A DNA stretch of 64,000 bases from Lingula anatina (lineage: Eukaryota > Brachiopoda > Lingulata > Lingulida > Lingulidae). Shown here one piece after another: positions 60,224 through 64,000 of the stretch. The stretch lies in contig NW_019775380.1 in NCBI RefSeq assembly GCF_001039355.2, forward strand, positions 245,637 through 309,636, given 5' to 3'. Made by a program: the position numbers and the translations under genes. The number at the start of each line of letters is the position of its first letter. Positions within the stretch are counted from its first letter, which is position 1. The notes under the pieces are model-generated. The model saw only the letters and a program-made list of their open reading frames with translations. It did no database searches and was not told the origin of the DNA.

Positions 60224-61731
60224 TTGCTTATCATTTTATCAAAGGCAGCTAAGAAGTACAAGTTTTGGAAATATCCTTATTTCTGAATATTTGAGTATTA
60301 AATTTGATTTAATTTTATTATTGATTTTAGTGATTTTTTTTGTGGTATTGTAATATTTACACTACAAACTCCTTACAGAGAGTCGGGCGACTATTATGTC
60401 CTCAGTAATGATGGGGTCAGAAGCACAGGGCAGCACAGCCACTGGGCCAACAGCTGAACAGAAAGCCAAAGAGGAAGGTGAAGCTATAATGAAGGTGAGA
60501 AAATACTCTTTATTATCATGAAACTTGTTTTGACATATCAGATGTATTATCTTATTCTTTTTTGAAGTTGAGAGCAAATACAATTGTGTGATCATTGTCA
60601 TCTGAATGTTTATGTCATGATTTATTTGAATTGTAACATTTTTTAAGTAATGACAGTCTACACCCTGACAGTTGTTCATTCTTTGAAGGGGTTTAAATGA
60701 GGAGAACTATTTAGTTTTTTCTCCCAGTTATATTTTTATATGTCTATTCTAGAAGTTAAAGTACATACTTATAATGTGTCTTTTTTGTTTTAGTCGGATT
60801 CATTGAAAAAGAATCTTGTAATCATGGAAAGAGTTGTAAATCTCAACAGTTACCAACCAAGACAAGCATCTTATAGACACTTCCCAATATTTGAAGGTAA
60901 GTTTATTTTTGTTTATGAGGAGGAATTGATTTTGAATAGGTGCAATACTGGTATTGTTGGTTGGACACCTTTGTAGGAAAATATATGGTGGTGTTTTGGA
61001 CTATGGGTCATGCAATAGGAAAAAGAAAGAGAATAAAATAATTGCTCATGTTATGCAAATGGGGATGGTAATGGAAAAATTACATAGAGGAAAATGTTAT
61101 AGAGAGGTAAACAGTATGTAAAGGCTCATGCATATTTGTAAGCACTACCTCTTTTACTGTTAGATCACAATGAAACCAGATATTTGACATTTATTGTCAT
61201 TATGTACCTGGAGCTAATGTTGGAGTGAATCAAATGGCAGTCATCATTTCAATTTATTATATTATTTAGGAATTAAAATTGTGTAACAGTAGATATCAGT
61301 TTCAGCTCAACACATGATTTTAAATACTGTACTTTAGACATAATAAATGGCAGTAGAAAAACATAGACAAGTTGTATTTATATAAATCATTGTTTACAGA
61401 CATTGACAGGGTTAAAAGTGAAAGTGAAACTCCCCTGCCCAACCAGGTGGCTGTCAGTGATGCAGGGCCCAGTCTTGAGAGACTTTGGGTATACTCCTGT
61501 CCACTGACTAAAGGCAAAAATGTCAGTTGTATGTCATGGAACAAGAAAAATCCAGTAAGTAGAGAATACATACATGTAGTTGTGAAATTTGCATTTAAAA
61601 GTTACTCTTTTTTTTTTTTAAATCAAAAATTTTGAGTGTCCCTTTGAACTCACAGGCCTTAGGAACTGAATGTTACAGACAAATTAAATAATCTGCTTTA
61701 AAATGCTGCTTTATATGATAAAACTAGTCTT

Positions 61732-61780
<49 letters not shown>

Positions 61781-64000
61781 ATCTGATAGCAATAGGATAT
61801 GGTCAGTTTGAATTTACAAACCAAAAAGGTGGCATGGTTTGCTGTTGGTCACTCAAAAATCCAGAGGTATGTACATGTATGATACCTATTTAGCATTGAG
61901 AGTAAACAGTAATAAACACAGGCATACTATGTACAGCAAACTGATAGAGATGGTCCAGGAAAAAGTAACATTTGAACATTTTTTCATTAGTCAATATACT
62001 GACTGAGCTCTGTAATAAAATTTTAAAAGAGAAAATATTTTAATTGGTTTCATTGCTTTTATGTTTTGTTTAGTTTCCTGAACGTATTTATACCACAGAA
62101 CAAGGGGTGACATCGTTAGATTTTTCAAACACCCATCCGAACTTGCTGGCGGTGAGTAATTAAACTTTGTACTTTAACCTTCACTTAAAATTTTTGCTGG
62201 CTTTTGATAGGTAGTTCACAGTTTGTTTTGATATGTGTGTTTATCTATATATGCCTTTCTTTTTGAAAATATATTGATTGACCATGGGTTTAGTGCCTAG
62301 ATGCAGCTTGTACTACTAATATTATATTTACATATATTCACTGTTATTTATTTTCATCTTTTTTACAGGTTGGAATGTATGATGGCACAGTGGCCATATA
62401 CAATGTAAGAAGCCAAAACAATGAACCTGTGCTGGACAGTTTGTAAGTATCCAGTGTCATTATCTACATGTATATTTACAGCCATTATAGCAGACTTTTT
62501 AAATGTCACCCATTGACCATTTACTTCACTTACAGTGTCCTTTGATTTACATTTAATCTTTTATTTGTCATTTTATGCAAATGGTTGTTTTCCAGTGAAT
62601 CCAATGGCAAACACATTGCCCCAGTGTGGCAGCTTAGGTGGATAGAGAAAGAGCGAGGTTCAGAGGAGAGAGCTGAGGTACTGATCTCAGTCTCTACAGA
62701 TGGGAGAGTGACGCAGTGGTCGATTAGGAAAGGGTTTGAGTGCACAGGTAAGTGATTTTCAAATTCTCTCTTACATATTTAGTGAACTTGTACATTGTAA
62801 GCTGTGGATATTACAGTTACATCATGTTTAAATTAAATTTTCAAAAATTTTGTCTTTTTAAAACTTTTTTTAACATATGTATATGTATGCTTATTATATG
62901 TATTTTGATAGATAATGTTGATTTGTCTAAAAATTTAAAATTCAAATGATATTATCTTATCAAATGGGAATAGAGAAATTAGCGATTTTAACTTAAGACT
63001 GGGTAATGGCATTTTTCAGATTTGATGAGGTTGAAAAGAATGGCTTCCAAAGCAGCATTAGTTGGGTTACGTGGTAAAGAAAAGAAGGCAGACTCTTTAA
63101 TCACGAGAACATCTGGTGGTGCTTGCTTTGATTTCAATGCCAAGGACACAAACATGTTAGTGCATTTTGATCAGTGTTTAATAGACTTTTGATTGATATT
63201 TTATTTCTGCTCATACTGAGTAATCTCCCAAGAATGGAAAATTATTTTTAAAAAAGGAATTGGCATAATTGTATTTGTTCTCAGATTTTTTGTTTAAAAT
63301 AATCTTGTTGGCAGTAGTAACCAAATTTTGTTCTTTTTCTCCAGCTATTTGGCAGGCACAGAAGAGGGTCACATACACAAATGTTCCTGCTCATATAATG
63401 AGCAGTTCTTAGATACATACACAGCACATAATGTAAGTCAGCACTAATAACATTATATAATACTAATGTTGTCCACAATTAATCAAAGCACTCCACTGTA
63501 AAACAAATTTTTAAATCCACTTACACTTAGCAGCTTTAGAAACCTTTATAGTTTTAATGTAAAACAGAAGCCAACTGTTACCAAAGATTCACACTCTACT
63601 TTGTAAAATATTTCAGTTGATAAGCAGGCCACCAAATAACACCTTTCTCATTCAGTTACATGTTGTGTTTTTCATTTCCAGGGACCAGTCTACAAGATCC
63701 AGTGGTCCCCATTTGTGCCTGATGTCTTTGTAAGCTGCAGTGGAGACTGGACAATGAGGCTGTGGCATCAGGAGCACCTGCAGCCAGTACTCAGCTGTTA
63801 CTCTTCAACTGTGAGTGCATTTTTACTTCTATTTCTTTTTGTGGTTAATTGTTGTGTAGAATCAATGTAAGTGTATACAATTTTTAGTAGCTTTTTTCAC
63901 TTTAAGAAAAACCACATTGATTTATACCATAATTACTGATAATTTCAACAGTATTTTGTACGCTCTCCTGCAAGTTTTGCTAAAATATTTGTTATTTTAC
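57173..64000 (+). CDS. DNAI4: Axonemal dynein intermediate chain 4 (WDR78), 5' part, runs off the window
   Basis: Nineteen exons join in phase to 721 residues before the right edge: 57173-57198, 57447-57642, 57803-57910, 58241-58329, 58705-58802, 59025-59206, 59403-59510, 59736-59808, 59973-60137, 60379-60494, 60794-60896, 61400-61554, 61780-61866, 62074-62151, 62369-62442, 62596-62747, 63020-63155, 63345-63432, 63682-63810. The N-terminus is Ser/Gly-rich and low in structure. The DNAI4 block [15 protein letters not shown] and [15 protein letters not shown] sits near residues 215-255, and [17 protein letters not shown] near 275. WD repeats begin near 450 ([43 protein letters not shown]). The family is needed for inner-arm dynein f/I1 assembly and motile cilia. 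Human is about 848 residues, so two or so WD repeats remain outside. The last splice donor, at 63811, is intact. Confidence 0.95.
57337..57414. repeat. (CT)n(CA)n compound microsatellite
   Basis: About 20 CT units run into about 19 CA units, ending 32 bp before the first base of DNAI4 exon 2. The pyrimidine-rich half lies upstream of the normal branch-point and polypyrimidine region. Confidence 0.95.
60169..60225. repeat. (TTTA)n microsatellite in DNAI4 intron 9
   Basis: About 14 TTTA units starting 31 bp after the exon-9 donor. Reading through it gives Leu-Phe-Ile-Tyr repeats that are not coding. Confidence 0.95.
61730..61776. repeat. (TTTA)n microsatellite abutting DNAI4 exon 13
   Basis: About 11 TTTA units end 4 bp before the exon-13 start, so the tract serves as part of the 3' splice-site pyrimidine tract (TTTTTACAG). 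Confidence 0.95.

Overview
The window is animal nuclear DNA. It is AT-rich and intron-dense, with GT-AG introns, simple-sequence tracts and short inverted-repeat transposons. By joining exons through splice sites and reading phase I reconstruct six protein-coding genes. Five are bilaterian orthologues that can be named. DNAI4 (an axonemal dynein chain) implies motile cilia, and a single MYT1/MYT1L/ST18-type gene argues for an invertebrate. A marine invertebrate, spiralian or invertebrate deuterostome, fits, but the phylum cannot be fixed from this sequence alone.

Layout: 1-4089, intergenic or 5' UTR intron with microsatellites and two repeats. 4090-7298 (+), PCMTD1/2-type isoaspartyl methyltransferase-like protein. 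10694-33803 (-), a MYT1-family transcription factor with 19 coding exons and seven C2HC fingers, tail-to-tail with PCMTD; its untranslated 5' exon(s) and promoter probably lie between 34.6 and 36.9 kb. 38656-40200 (-), PXMP4 peroxisomal membrane protein. 41773-44264 (-), an unrecognised coiled-coil protein. 46792-48915 (-), GADD45GIP1/mL64 (CRIF1). 51022-56764 (-), MIER1. 57173 to beyond the right edge (+), DNAI4/WDR78, head-to-head with MIER1 across about 410 bp.

Functionally the genes are a mixed set: protein repair or ubiquitin-ligase adaptor (PCMTD), neural or secretory transcription (MYT1), peroxisome membrane (PXMP4), mitoribosome (mL64), histone-deacetylase co-repressor (MIER1) and cilia (DNAI4). 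They do not form a pathway. The order does look ancient: PCMTD next to a MYT1-family gene, and MIER1 head-to-head with DNAI4, are both arrangements I recall from the human genome.

The accessory DNA holds several small DNA transposons with visible target-site duplications: two CAG-ended elements with 5-bp duplications, and three families with 3-bp TAA/TTA duplications typical of PIF/Harbinger. There is also a truncated LINE in a MIER1 intron, a diverged tandem duplication at 44.9-45.75 kb, and a GC-rich block containing one N at 24.2-24.65 kb. I saw no rRNA, tRNA, CRISPR or prokaryotic features, and no new biochemical system. The most interesting signals are the conserved gene pairs, the modular exon structure of the MYT1 fingers and the transposon set.
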